Below are positions 1 through 7,294 of a stretch of 18,297 bases of DNA, piece after piece. The notes under the pieces were generated by a model. It was given only the letters and a program-made list of their open reading frames with translations. It was not told the DNA's origin and ran no database searches. Position numbers and translations under genes: made by a program. Source of the DNA: Planctomycetota bacterium (lineage in GTDB: Bacteria > Planctomycetota > Phycisphaerae > UBA1845 > CAIVHJ01); assembly GCA_022573485.1 (NCBI GenBank), contig JACZTW010000030.1, positions 1 through 18,297 of the forward strand, in the 5' to 3' direction. Position 1 is the first letter of the stretch, and each line of letters starts with the position of its first letter.

Positions 1-2403
1 GTCCGTAGCACGTTGCCACGGGCCGCAAAGCGGCCCGCGCTGCCGAGTGAGACAGCGCGAACCGTGGGCGATTAGGCTGCCGTCTGGGGAGATCTGGGCC
101 CAACCTTCGCCCAATGGGGAGTTCATCAATTCGCGCATCTGCTCCCCTCCGCCCGGACTCGTCGTCCAGATTCCACCTCGCTTGGAGCGATCGAAAAAGA
201 CGAGCGTCGACCCGTCGTGCGACCACTGGCAAAAGTGCGGGCGGGAATCCGAGCCGCCTATGATCTTGTGCGCCGGACCGCTGAAGTCCGTGGGAATCAG
301 ATAGGTCGATCGACCCAGCCTGTCGAGCGCGTTAAAGCACACGGTCCGGCCGTCGGGACTCCATTCTGCATCGTAGGTGTTACCGCTGCTCGTCAAGCGA
401 TTGATTTGATCACGCTGGAAGTCGTAGATGTAAAGATCGAGCATTCCTTCGCTTGTAAAGCTGTTGAAGAGAATCCGCTCACCGTTCGGTGACAACCGTT
501 GATGAAACCAGTACCCGGCCCTCCGGACGATCTCTTCCTCATTGCCCTCGTGATCAACCCAGACCAGCGCATCCGGCTCAGGAGGATCGACCTGAGGTGC
601 GTACACCAGCACACCGGTTTGGGAAGTGGCGAAAAGGTGAACCACCGCGCCGCCCTGGCCCGGGGTTGTGTGCACACCCAGCACGATCGACGCCTCGGTC
701 CCCACCGTCATCGGGTCGGCCGGATCATACGGCGCGGCGAGCAGTTCGCCATTGCGGGCGAAGACCAAGTATCCGCCCTCGACGTACCGCGCATCGGTGG
801 CATGCCGCTTGAGTATTTCCCAACTGCCGTCAGCGAGCGACAGCAGCGCCGCGTGCTGGCCTGTCTCGGACGTTACCGTGAAGATGAGGGACTGGCTGCC
901 GGCGATGACATGGGGAAAGTGGTGTCCCCACACGCCCGCATCGATGTCGAGTGTAGTCAACACTTGCGACTCGCCGCCATCCGAGGAAACCCGACGCAAT
1001 CCGTGATCCGTGGAATAGATGATCGTGCCATCGTCCAGCCAGGTTGCGTCGAAGGCCGCAGAGTCGACCTCGCAGATGGGCTGAGGTGTTCCGCCGGGCA
1101 GGCGTACCTTCTGGATAAGACTCTCCGTCAGGAATCCAACCCACAGGCCGTCCGCCGAGAAGAACGCGCCTCGGGAGTCCTCGGTCCCCGGCACCTTACT
1201 GGGAACGAATTCCCCTTCATCCTTGAGATAAAGGCTCGTGCGCCCGCCCTCTTGTACGGTTTGAATGATCCGTCGACCATCGCGTGATATCGCGAGCAGT
1301 TGTGAAAAGCCGACCGTGCTCCATGTGTCTTGCGCGCCGCGCCAATTGATACTCGTGTCCGGGGGAACTGTGAGCACTGATTTCTTGATGCTGCTGGCGA
1401 CCGACGGTGCTTGCTGCTCGCCCCGGCGCGCCAGAATGATGAACACGACAACCGCAAGCACACAGCAGAACATCCAGGGCAGCGCAGCCGCGATGCGGCG
1501 ACTCGGCCGCCCCTGCACCGCGTGTGCGTCGAGCAACTCCTCGGCGTTTCCCGCCTCTTCCAGTTCCAGCCGGGCATCGCCGATCGCCTGCAACCGGCGC
1601 CGGCGATCTTTGGCCAGGCACCGGCGGAGGAGCAGTCGAACCGTCGGAGGTGTTTCGGCAGGCAGCGCGGTCCAGTCCGGCTCGCGGTGCATGATGGCGC
1701 CCATCGAGTCGGTCGCGGTTTCGCCGTGAAAAAGCATTGAGCCGGTCAGACATTCATACAGGATCACGCCGAAAGACCAAATATCGGTGCGCTTGTCGAG
1801 CGGTCTACCGCGTGCCTGTTCGGGGCTCATGTACGGTGCGGTGCCGAGGACGACTCCCGGCTTGGTGTAGTCGGCCGTGATCGTCGGGGAATCAGGCACG
1901 ATGGCGGTGCTCCCTGAATCGTCCGCCATAGCCCGGGCCAGCCCAAAGTCGAGCACCTTGACAGTTCCGCCGGGCGTGACCATGACGTTGGCTGGTTTAA
2001 GGTCGCGGTGGATGATCCCTTTCTCGTGAGCCGCTTCCAGCGCTTCGGCCATCTGTTTGGCCACCTCCAGCGCCTCCTCAACCGGCAAGGGGCCATTCTT
2101 CAAGCGGCCTCCCAGCGTGTCACCTTCGACGAATTCCAACACCAGGAATCGTTTTCCGCCGGACTCCTCGAAGCCGTAAATGGCGGCGATGTGGGGATGG
2201 TTCAAAGAGGCCAGCAGCTTGGCCTCTCGCTCGAAGCGCAGCAGGCGCTCTTGGTCCCGCGCGAAAGCATCCGGCAGAACCTTGATGGCGACATCACGGT
2301 CCAGCTTGGAATCCCGCGCACGGTAAACCTCCCCCATGCCGCCTGCGCCGAGCAGCGATAGAATTTCATATCCGCCCAGATGTGTGCCGGTTTGGAGGGA
2401 CAA
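1..2403 (-). CDS. Membrane-anchored Ser/Thr protein kinase with C-terminal beta-propeller (3' end beyond window)
   Basis: Translating the minus strand from 2403 gives 801 codons without a stop, running off the left edge. The N-terminal Hanks-type kinase domain (about residues 12-285) has the Gly-rich loop GAGGMGEV (19-26), the ATP lysine in VAIK (K41), HRDLKPAN (132-139), DFG (152-154) and a TAPYMSPE segment (188-195). All catalytic residues are present, so it should be active. One hydrophobic helix (about 304-325) is followed by roughly 470 residues with repeated SPDG/SxDG turns, typical of a PD40/TolB-like propeller, probably outside the cytoplasm as a sensor. I chose the TTG start because AGGAAG lies 6 nt upstream and the next in-frame ATG falls inside the Gly-rich loop. 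The last ~19 residues do not look like propeller and coincide with a perfect palindrome (19-37), so the 3' end may be disrupted. The target is unknown. Confidence 0.9.
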   Translation of the reverse strand, partial: MSLQTGTHLGGYEILSLLGAGGMGEVYRARDSKLDRDVAIKVLPDAFARDQERLLRFEREAKLLASLNHPHIAAIYGFEESGGKRFLVLEFVEGDTLGGRLKNGPLPVEEALEVAKQMAEALEAAHEKGIIHRDLKPANVMVTPGGTVKVLDFGLARAMADDSGSTAIVPDSPTITADYTKPGVVLGTAPYMSPEQARGRPLDKRTDIWSFGVILYECLTGSMLFHGETATDSMGAIMHREPDWTALPAETPPTVRLLLRRCLAKDRRRRLQAIGDARLELEEAGNAEELLDAHAVQGRPSRRIAAALPWMFCCVLAVVVFIILARRGEQQAPSVASSIKKSVLTVPPDTSINWRGAQDTWSTVGFSQLLAISRDGRRIIQTVQEGGRTSLYLKDEGEFVPSKVPGTEDSRGAFFSADGLWVGFLTESLIQKVRLPGGTPQPICEVDSAAFDATWLDDGTIIYSTDHGLRRVSSDGGESQVLTTLDIDAGVWGHHFPHVIAGSQSLIFTVTSETGQHAALLSLADGSWEILKRHATDARYVEGGYLVFARNGELLAAPYDPADPMTVGTEASIVLGVHTTPGQGGAVVHLFATSQTGVLVYAPQVDPPEPDALVWVDHEGNEEEIVRRAGYWFHQRLSPNGERILFNSFTSEGMLDLYIYDFQRDQINRLTSSGNTYDAEWSPDGRTVCFNALDRLGRSTYLIPTDFSGPAHKIIGGSDSRPHFCQWSHDGSTLVFFDRSKRGGIWTTSPGGGEQMRELMNSPLGEGWAQISPDGSLIAHGSRCLTRQRGPLCGPWQRATD
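19..37. repeat. Perfect GC palindrome (8-bp stem, 3-nt loop)
   Basis: The arms cgggccgc and gcggcccg flank aaa. It lies inside the kinase frame, where the encoded sequence stops resembling propeller repeats. It may be a small palindromic repeat or a hairpin near the gene's 3' end. There is no T-tract to support a terminator. Confidence 0.5.
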
Positions 2404-2790
2404 TGCTGTCTTCCTACATGACTGAGCCTCAGGGTCGAAGACCGTCAGCGTGACAAATAACCAAGATGGGAATTTGATATTTCGTCCCGTCCGACTTCAC
2501 GCAGAGGATACGACAATGATGGGCGACACGCAATTGCCGGACCGGGCCGGCTGCCCACAACTGTGCGGCCGGCCCATAACCGTAACGTCGCGCCACACCC
2601 GGAGGGATCACTGTTCGCCGCACTTTCGATGATCGTCTTGCTATTGATGTTTGAATGGCGAGCCAAACAAGGAGCCGCTGGCTTTAGCCTGCGCGAGGCC
2701 TCATGCAGGACAGATTCGCCCGTTTTCCCAATCACGCCGATTTAGCAAGCTATTCAAACATCAATAATCGGTAGCCGGGCGGTTCAGGCG
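2404..2790. other. Intergenic gap between kinase and sulfite-reductase operon
   Basis: These 387 bases hold no convincing gene; the short open frames have no family resemblance. The gap should contain the kinase promoter (minus strand) and the 3' end of the sulfite-reductase transcript. I found no strong -35/-10 pair for the kinase. The notable content is the inverted-repeat-bounded segment at 2642-2766. Confidence 0.6.
2642..2766. repeat. 125-bp segment bounded by a perfect 15-bp inverted repeat (MITE-like or 3'-UTR structure)
   Basis: The left arm tattgatgtttgaat (2642-2656) is the exact reverse complement of 2752-2766. In plus-strand RNA, one G-U pair plus two more pairs would extend the stem to 18 bp. 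The ~95 bases between the arms contain a smaller hairpin (agcc-gct-ggct near 2673). I see no target-site duplication. It begins 24 bases past the stop of the 192-residue gene, so it could equally be an mRNA 3' structure for the minus-strand operon. Confidence 0.55.
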
Positions 2791-3369
2791 TTACGGGGCG
2801 AGCGTTTCGAGGATTGCCGTCAGGTCGAAGGGGCGCGCCGCGGTGACGGCCACGCCGAAGAGGCTGCGCGGGTCGGTGCGCGGTTCGAGGCTGAAATCGT
2901 CGTGGCCGAGCGCGCTCGCCAGGAAGGATTCCAGCATCGGCCGGCAGGCCGCGAGGGTCTCGGGCGTGTTGGGCGCGAGGGCGCGATCATTGATGAACAA
3001 CTCGAACTCCCGGCGGCTAAATCGCAACGGCTCCGGGCCGTTGAAGTGCTCTTCCAGAAGCTGGCAGGCGCGAGCGGCGCAGCGCAGCGCTTGGCGGAGG
3101 CGATCATCGTTGCTGCCGTCCACAGCCGCCTTGCGGTTGTAGCGCAGGCCCCAGCGATCCCCGGCGTTGTCCATGCTGTAGTCCGCTTCGTGGCCAATGA
3201 GCATCACGCCGGGCCCGGCGGGCACGTGGCGATAGTCGGCTACATCAATAAGCAGCTCGTCCAGCGTGTGCTCGCGAATCCACTCGTGAAACACATCGAT
3301 GAACTTGGCAGGATCAATCGCCAGATCGCCGTCCACATAGATCTTCACGTTGACGTGTTGAAGTTCCAT
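2791..3369 (-). CDS. Conserved uncharacterised protein, partner of the sulfite/nitrite reductase
   Basis: 192 residues, no signal peptide and no membrane segment, so probably cytoplasmic. I do not recognise a named domain. It opens with an amphipathic stretch (MELQHVNVKIYVDGD) and has a distinctive block DVADYRHVPAGPGVMLIGHE (about residues 42-61) followed by DYSMDNAGDRWGLRYNRK. The second half is helical (RLRQALRCAARACQLLEEHF) and ends LFGVAVTAARPFDLTAILETLAP. Only one region has cysteines (CAARAC), so it is unlikely to bind an Fe-S cluster alone. It starts 60 nt after the reductase stop on the same strand, which suggests co-transcription and a role in reductase assembly, regulation or electron supply. 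That role is inferred from position only. The ATG has only a weak ribosome site (TTGAGA). Confidence 0.85.
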   Translation of the reverse strand: MELQHVNVKIYVDGDLAIDPAKFIDVFHEWIREHTLDELLIDVADYRHVPAGPGVMLIGHEADYSMDNAGDRWGLRYNRKAAVDGSNDDRLRQALRCAARACQLLEEHFNGPEPLRFSRREFELFINDRALAPNTPETLAACRPMLESFLASALGHDDFSLEPRTDPRSLFGVAVTAARPFDLTAILETLAP

Positions 3370-3429
3370 CGTTCAAAAGTCTCAAATAACCCAATTGTCG
3401 GCCGGCACAAGGGTCGTCCGCCACGCGAA

Positions 3430-5721
3430 TCAGGCCGGACCTTGCGGCTGTTCGTCGGTCAGCGAGACAGACTCCATACGCATGCGGTTGTAGCAGCTAT
3501 GGACGGCTTCAATGAACAACTGTGCCTCTTCGATCGTGTGCCCTGCCGACTCCGCGGTGAACGGCGCCTCCGCTCGGGCGTGGACGGCGAAGAGGTAGTT
3601 GGCGAACTTTCCGCCCGCATAAGGGTCGAAGAATATCTTCGTATCGTAATAGCGCTCGCGGAACTCATCGACAACTTCGTCCGGATCATTGGACACGTCG
3701 TCGTACCGCATCTGCACCAGGGCCTTGGCCGCCTTGATCATGGCGCCATAGGCTTCAACGCCGGCCTGCTGCACGTTGCCGGCTTCGAGAAACAGTTGCG
3801 ACTCGAAGACCCTGCGCTCCGCCTCGGTAATCGCGAACTGGAACGCGGTGACCACCTCGCCGGCGCACTCGCCCTTGCCGATGTCGCCGGTACTGTATTC
3901 CCGCGGGTCGGACCAGTCCGTGTAGAACGAGGGATCTGCATCGTGCTGCGGCGCGTTGCCCGTGAGGTCGTCGAGCACCTGTCGAATCTGGGCCTTGCCG
4001 ATGCGACTGACGAACTTCGAGAACCGTTCGTCCTTCTGCCGCATGCGCAGATAGAAGTCCGTGATGCGCTCCAGAGTGTCGGGGATCCGCTTCGAGGGAA
4101 TGGCCATGATCGGGAGTCCATACGAACCCGCATTTTCTTCCCACTGTCCGCCGAGGACGACTTGAAAATGAGGCACCTGATAGCCATTGATGATGCGGGT
4201 CACGCCGTAAAACCCAATGTCGGCCACGTGGTGCTGCCCGCAACTGTTGAAGCAGCCGCTGATCTTGATGTGCAGGTCCTGGACGGCCTGATCCATTTGG
4301 AAACTCTTCTCAGCCAGGCGCGTCATCAGTTCGGTGGCCAACCCGCGCGACGACGAAATGCCCAGCTTGCAAGTGTCGGTGCCGGGGCAAGCCACGATGT
4401 CCAGAATGTTGCAGGCGCCTGCTCGCCCGAGCCCCGCCGCGTCGAGGGCGTCAAAAAGCGCGGGAACGTCGGCCTTGCTCACCCAACGTATCACGAAGTT
4501 CTGTTCGACCGTCGTACGGATCGTACCGTTCGTGAACCGCCGAACGATGTCGGCCAGAGGGCGAAGCTGATCGGCGGTGATGTCACCGAGGGGCAGCGCG
4601 ACCGTCGCCGTGACGTACCCTTCTTGGCGCTGCTCACGAATGTTGGTCTTCAGCCACCGCGCGTAACGCTCGTTGCCGTTGACGGCGGGCAATTCACCCG
4701 GCGGATTGAGTGGTGTCTCGTCGTCCTCGTCGATCCCGTCGAGGTACTCTTTCCAGCGCGGATCGTCCTTGAGCTTCTGCCGCTCCTGGAGCACCTCGGC
4801 CCGGAACTTATCAATGCCCCACTTGCGGATGAGGAACTTGATGCGCGCTTTGTTGCGGTTCTTCTTCTCACCGTGCTGCGCGTAGACCCGCGCGACTGCT
4901 TGCGCCATCGGCAGGAGTTCCTCGGTAGGCAGAAACTCGTCGAAGACCTTGGCCTGCTGCGGCACGGCACCGAGTCCGCCGCCCACCACGAACCGAAAGC
5001 CCTGCTCCTCTTTGCCATCCACCACGCGCTTCACGGCTGTGTATCCAATGTCGTGCATTGCGGTCAGGCCGCAGGCATGTTGCGCGCAGCCGCTGAATGT
5101 GGGCTTAAACTTGCGACCGAAGTTTTGCACGTCCGGGTGACCCAGCAGAAAGCGCGAAAGCACGCGAGCGTAGGGCGTAACGTCGAAGACTTCATCCGGA
5201 CAGACGCCCGCATAGGGGCAGGTAGTCACGTTGCGGACACTGTTGCCGCAAGCCTCCCGAGTTGTGATGCCCACGGCGGCCAAGCGGCGCATGAGCGTCG
5301 TGACGTCGTCGAGGTGGATGAAGTGCAGTTGGAAGTCCTGACGGGTGGTGACGTGGGAGATTCCGTCGGAGTACTCCTCGGCCAGTTCCGCCATCGCTTC
5401 GAGCTGCTCCGGGTTCATCCCGCCGTAAGGGATTTTGATTCGCAGCATCCCCGGCGCGTCCCACAGAGTGTTGGGGCCTTTGGTCGGATTGCCTTCGGGG
5501 TAGGCTAGCCTGCGCGATTCCCGCCCGTCATGGCGCTGGCCGTTGTCGTAGCGCTGGCCGTAGGCGCCGCGGCGGAGCCGCGTCTCGGCGAAAATCTTCT
5601 CGTCCAGCTTGCCCTGGCGGCGCAGCTCGATCTCCGACTCGAATTTGTCAATCTCCTCCGCGAGGTTTTCGGGGAGTCGGCCCACGAGCCGCTCCCTCCA
5701 GAGCTTATTGCTGACTTTCAT
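3430..5721 (-). CDS. Siroheme/[4Fe-4S] sulfite (or nitrite) reductase, ferredoxin type, with C-terminal extension
   Basis: 763 residues. It carries two pseudo-repeats typical of NirA/SirA-type reductases, each with a ferredoxin-like half-domain. TTRQDFQ (125-131) and TVEQNF (404-409) are the paired substrate/siroheme-region motifs. The second half holds the cluster ligands as C-x5-C (C445, C451) and C-x3-C (C490, C494). The first half also keeps C-x5-C (C168, C174) and C-x4-C (C212, C217), which is unusual. About 190 residues after the second repeat form a mainly helical tail, longer than the usual 550-650-residue family members. The start is the ATG at 5721, with GGAGGA 6 nt upstream, rather than the in-frame TTG 30 nt earlier, which sits only about 11 nt from the predicted transcription start. 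The divergent cysteine synthase favours sulfite as substrate; nitrite cannot be excluded. Confidence 0.93.
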   Translation of the reverse strand: MKVSNKLWRERLVGRLPENLAEEIDKFESEIELRRQGKLDEKIFAETRLRRGAYGQRYDNGQRHDGRESRRLAYPEGNPTKGPNTLWDAPGMLRIKIPYGGMNPEQLEAMAELAEEYSDGISHVTTRQDFQLHFIHLDDVTTLMRRLAAVGITTREACGNSVRNVTTCPYAGVCPDEVFDVTPYARVLSRFLLGHPDVQNFGRKFKPTFSGCAQHACGLTAMHDIGYTAVKRVVDGKEEQGFRFVVGGGLGAVPQQAKVFDEFLPTEELLPMAQAVARVYAQHGEKKNRNKARIKFLIRKWGIDKFRAEVLQERQKLKDDPRWKEYLDGIDEDDETPLNPPGELPAVNGNERYARWLKTNIREQRQEGYVTATVALPLGDITADQLRPLADIVRRFTNGTIRTTVEQNFVIRWVSKADVPALFDALDAAGLGRAGACNILDIVACPGTDTCKLGISSSRGLATELMTRLAEKSFQMDQAVQDLHIKISGCFNSCGQHHVADIGFYGVTRIINGYQVPHFQVVLGGQWEENAGSYGLPIMAIPSKRIPDTLERITDFYLRMRQKDERFSKFVSRIGKAQIRQVLDDLTGNAPQHDADPSFYTDWSDPREYSTGDIGKGECAGEVVTAFQFAITEAERRVFESQLFLEAGNVQQAGVEAYGAMIKAAKALVQMRYDDVSNDPDEVVDEFRERYYDTKIFFDPYAGGKFANYLFAVHARAEAPFTAESAGHTIEEAQLFIEAVHSCYNRMRMESVSLTDEQPQGPA

Positions 5722-5768
5722 TTGAGTTCCTCCGGCCCGGTGATGCTCCAACGAAATGGACTATTCTT

Positions 5769-5797
5769 ATTGTAGAAAACTGCTCCGGCCAACGCAA
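5769..5797 (-). promoter_or_regulatory. Predicted sigma-70-type promoter for the sulfite reductase operon
   Basis: On the minus strand, TTGCGT (5792-5797) and TACAAT (5769-5774, 5 of 6 to consensus) are separated by exactly 17 bp. Transcription would begin near 5762, leaving a 40-nt leader with the GGAGGA ribosome site before the ATG at 5721. Confidence 0.55.
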
Positions 5798-5860
5798 TCC
5801 ATTATCGGCCCGCGCCGACAGATAGAGATGTAGTCGATAGGATTCGTCCGGCATTTAAGG

Positions 5861-5866
5861 TATATT
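5861..5866 (+). promoter_or_regulatory. Predicted -10 element (TATATT) giving a very short leader for the cysteine synthase fusion
   Basis: TATATT ends 10 nt before the ATG at 5877, so the transcript would start within a few nucleotides of the start codon. No good -35 is visible and the ribosome site is poor (GCAGG only 2 nt before the ATG). This fits leaderless or near-leaderless expression. Confidence 0.35.
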
Positions 5867-5876
5867 AGCGCAGGCC

Positions 5877-7247
5877 ATGAAGAACGACCACACTCTTCGC
5901 GTTTATGAATCGATTATCGGGCTTCTTCCCAGCGAAGAGAACCCGACGCCGCTGGTGCGGCTCAACCGAGTCGTGCCGTTCGAGCACGCCCGGGTCTTCG
6001 TCAAGCTGGAGTGGTATAACCCTTTTGGCGCCGTCAAGGACCGCATCGCCGCAAACATGATCCGCGATGCGGAGGAAAGCGGCACGCTCACCGCTGGGAA
6101 GAAACTGGTCGAGCCGACCTCGGGTAATACAGGCTTCGGGCTGGCGATGATCGGCAATATCAAGGGCTATGGACTGCGGACGCCGCTCTCGTCGGCTATC
6201 CCGCTGGAGAAGCGAACCGTGCTGCGTTTCTTCGGCAGCGACGTCGTGGAGATGGACGACACGCTGTGCCCTGCGCCGGGCGCTCCCGAGGGAGCGATCG
6301 CCTCCGCAATGGAGACCGCCAAGACCCAGCCCGATTACGTCATGCTGAATCAATACCGCAACGAAGCCAACCCGGGCAGCCATTACCGCACCACCGGCCC
6401 GGAGATTTGGAAGCAGACCGAAGGCAAGATCACGCACTTCGTCGCCGGCCTCGGCACCTGCGGCACCATCAACGGCACGGGAAAGTTTCTCAAAGAACAG
6501 TCGCGCGATATCAAAGTGATGGGCGTCTATCCGGAAGAAGGCCACGATATCCCCGGCGTGCGAGGCCTCCGGCAACTCGCCCAAACGGAACTCTACCGCC
6601 CCGACGAATACGACCAGACCATCGAAGTAACGAACCGCGAGTCGTTCGACATGTGCCTGCGGCTCAACCGCGAGGACAGCATCATCGCCGGGCCGAGTTC
6701 CGGCATGGCGCTGGTCGGCGCTCTGCGGATGATCCCCGATGAGCCGGGTACCATCGCAGTCGTCATCTTTCCGGACAACATTTTCAAATACGCATCCTCG
6801 ATCCAGCGGCACTTCCCCTACATTTGCCCGCCGAGCGACAAAGGTGACAGCGCGGAACCCAGTGCCGGCGACCAAGTGCTCGCCGCGATGATGGAGAACC
6901 TCAAGAACAAATACGACACGATCAAAGTCGATGATCTCAATCGCGCGCTGCAAGAGCCGGACAAGCCGCTGCTGGTCGATATCCGCCCGCCGGACTACTA
7001 CGCCAAGAACCACCTCGCCGGCTCCATCAACATTCCGGAGGACGCGTTGGCAGAGCGCGTCGCGGAATTGCCCGGCGACCGCGATGCGCCGATCGTGATG
7101 CTCTGCGGCATCGGCAAGTTCTCTAAGGGCACGGTGCTGTACATGAAATCACTGGGCTACCGCAACGTCCGCAGCATGAAAGGCGGGCTCAATGAGTGGG
7201 TCCGCAAGGGCCACCCCACCGAATCAACCGCCGGCGACGAATCCTGA
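5877..7247 (+). CDS. Cysteine synthase-like PLP enzyme fused to a C-terminal rhodanese domain
   Basis: 456 residues. Residues 1-315 are a fold-type II PLP enzyme of the CysK/CysM/cystathionine-beta-synthase family. It has the PLP lysine in AVKDR (K54), the PTSGNTG loop (80-86), a phosphate-binding loop GLGTCGT (191-197, usually GTGGT) and GPSSG (272-276). After a short linker, residues about 345-445 form a rhodanese domain with LLVDIRPPDYY (365-375) and active-site loop CGIGKFS starting at C410. The enzyme should make cysteine from sulfide and an activated serine, while the rhodanese would carry a persulfide or deliver sulfide. It diverges from the sulfite reductase across 155 bases, consistent with a shared sulfur-assimilation role. 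The activated acceptor (O-acetylserine, O-phosphoserine or homoserine derivative) cannot be read from the sequence. Confidence 0.92.
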   Translation: MKNDHTLRVYESIIGLLPSEENPTPLVRLNRVVPFEHARVFVKLEWYNPFGAVKDRIAANMIRDAEESGTLTAGKKLVEPTSGNTGFGLAMIGNIKGYGLRTPLSSAIPLEKRTVLRFFGSDVVEMDDTLCPAPGAPEGAIASAMETAKTQPDYVMLNQYRNEANPGSHYRTTGPEIWKQTEGKITHFVAGLGTCGTINGTGKFLKEQSRDIKVMGVYPEEGHDIPGVRGLRQLAQTELYRPDEYDQTIEVTNRESFDMCLRLNREDSIIAGPSSGMALVGALRMIPDEPGTIAVVIFPDNIFKYASSIQRHFPYICPPSDKGDSAEPSAGDQVLAAMMENLKNKYDTIKVDDLNRALQEPDKPLLVDIRPPDYYAKNHLAGSINIPEDALAERVAELPGDRDAPIVMLCGIGKFSKGTVLYMKSLGYRNVRSMKGGLNEWVRKGHPTESTAGDES

Positions 7248-7294
7248 GCAATGTTTTCTCTCGCCGGTCGTCAGTCACCATTCCGACAACTTCG

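Noticed and set aside
2902..5508. An 868-codon open frame on the plus strand
   Set aside because: It is exactly antisense to the sulfite reductase and its neighbour, which have clear motifs. Its translation has no recognisable domain; long antisense frames are expected in high-GC DNA.
5722..5751. Upstream TTG start for the sulfite reductase
   Set aside because: It would add 10 residues unlike the family. The ATG at 5721 has a well-placed GGAGGA.
5865..7013. A 382-codon open frame on the minus strand
   Set aside because: It is antisense to the cysteine synthase fusion and has no domain signature.
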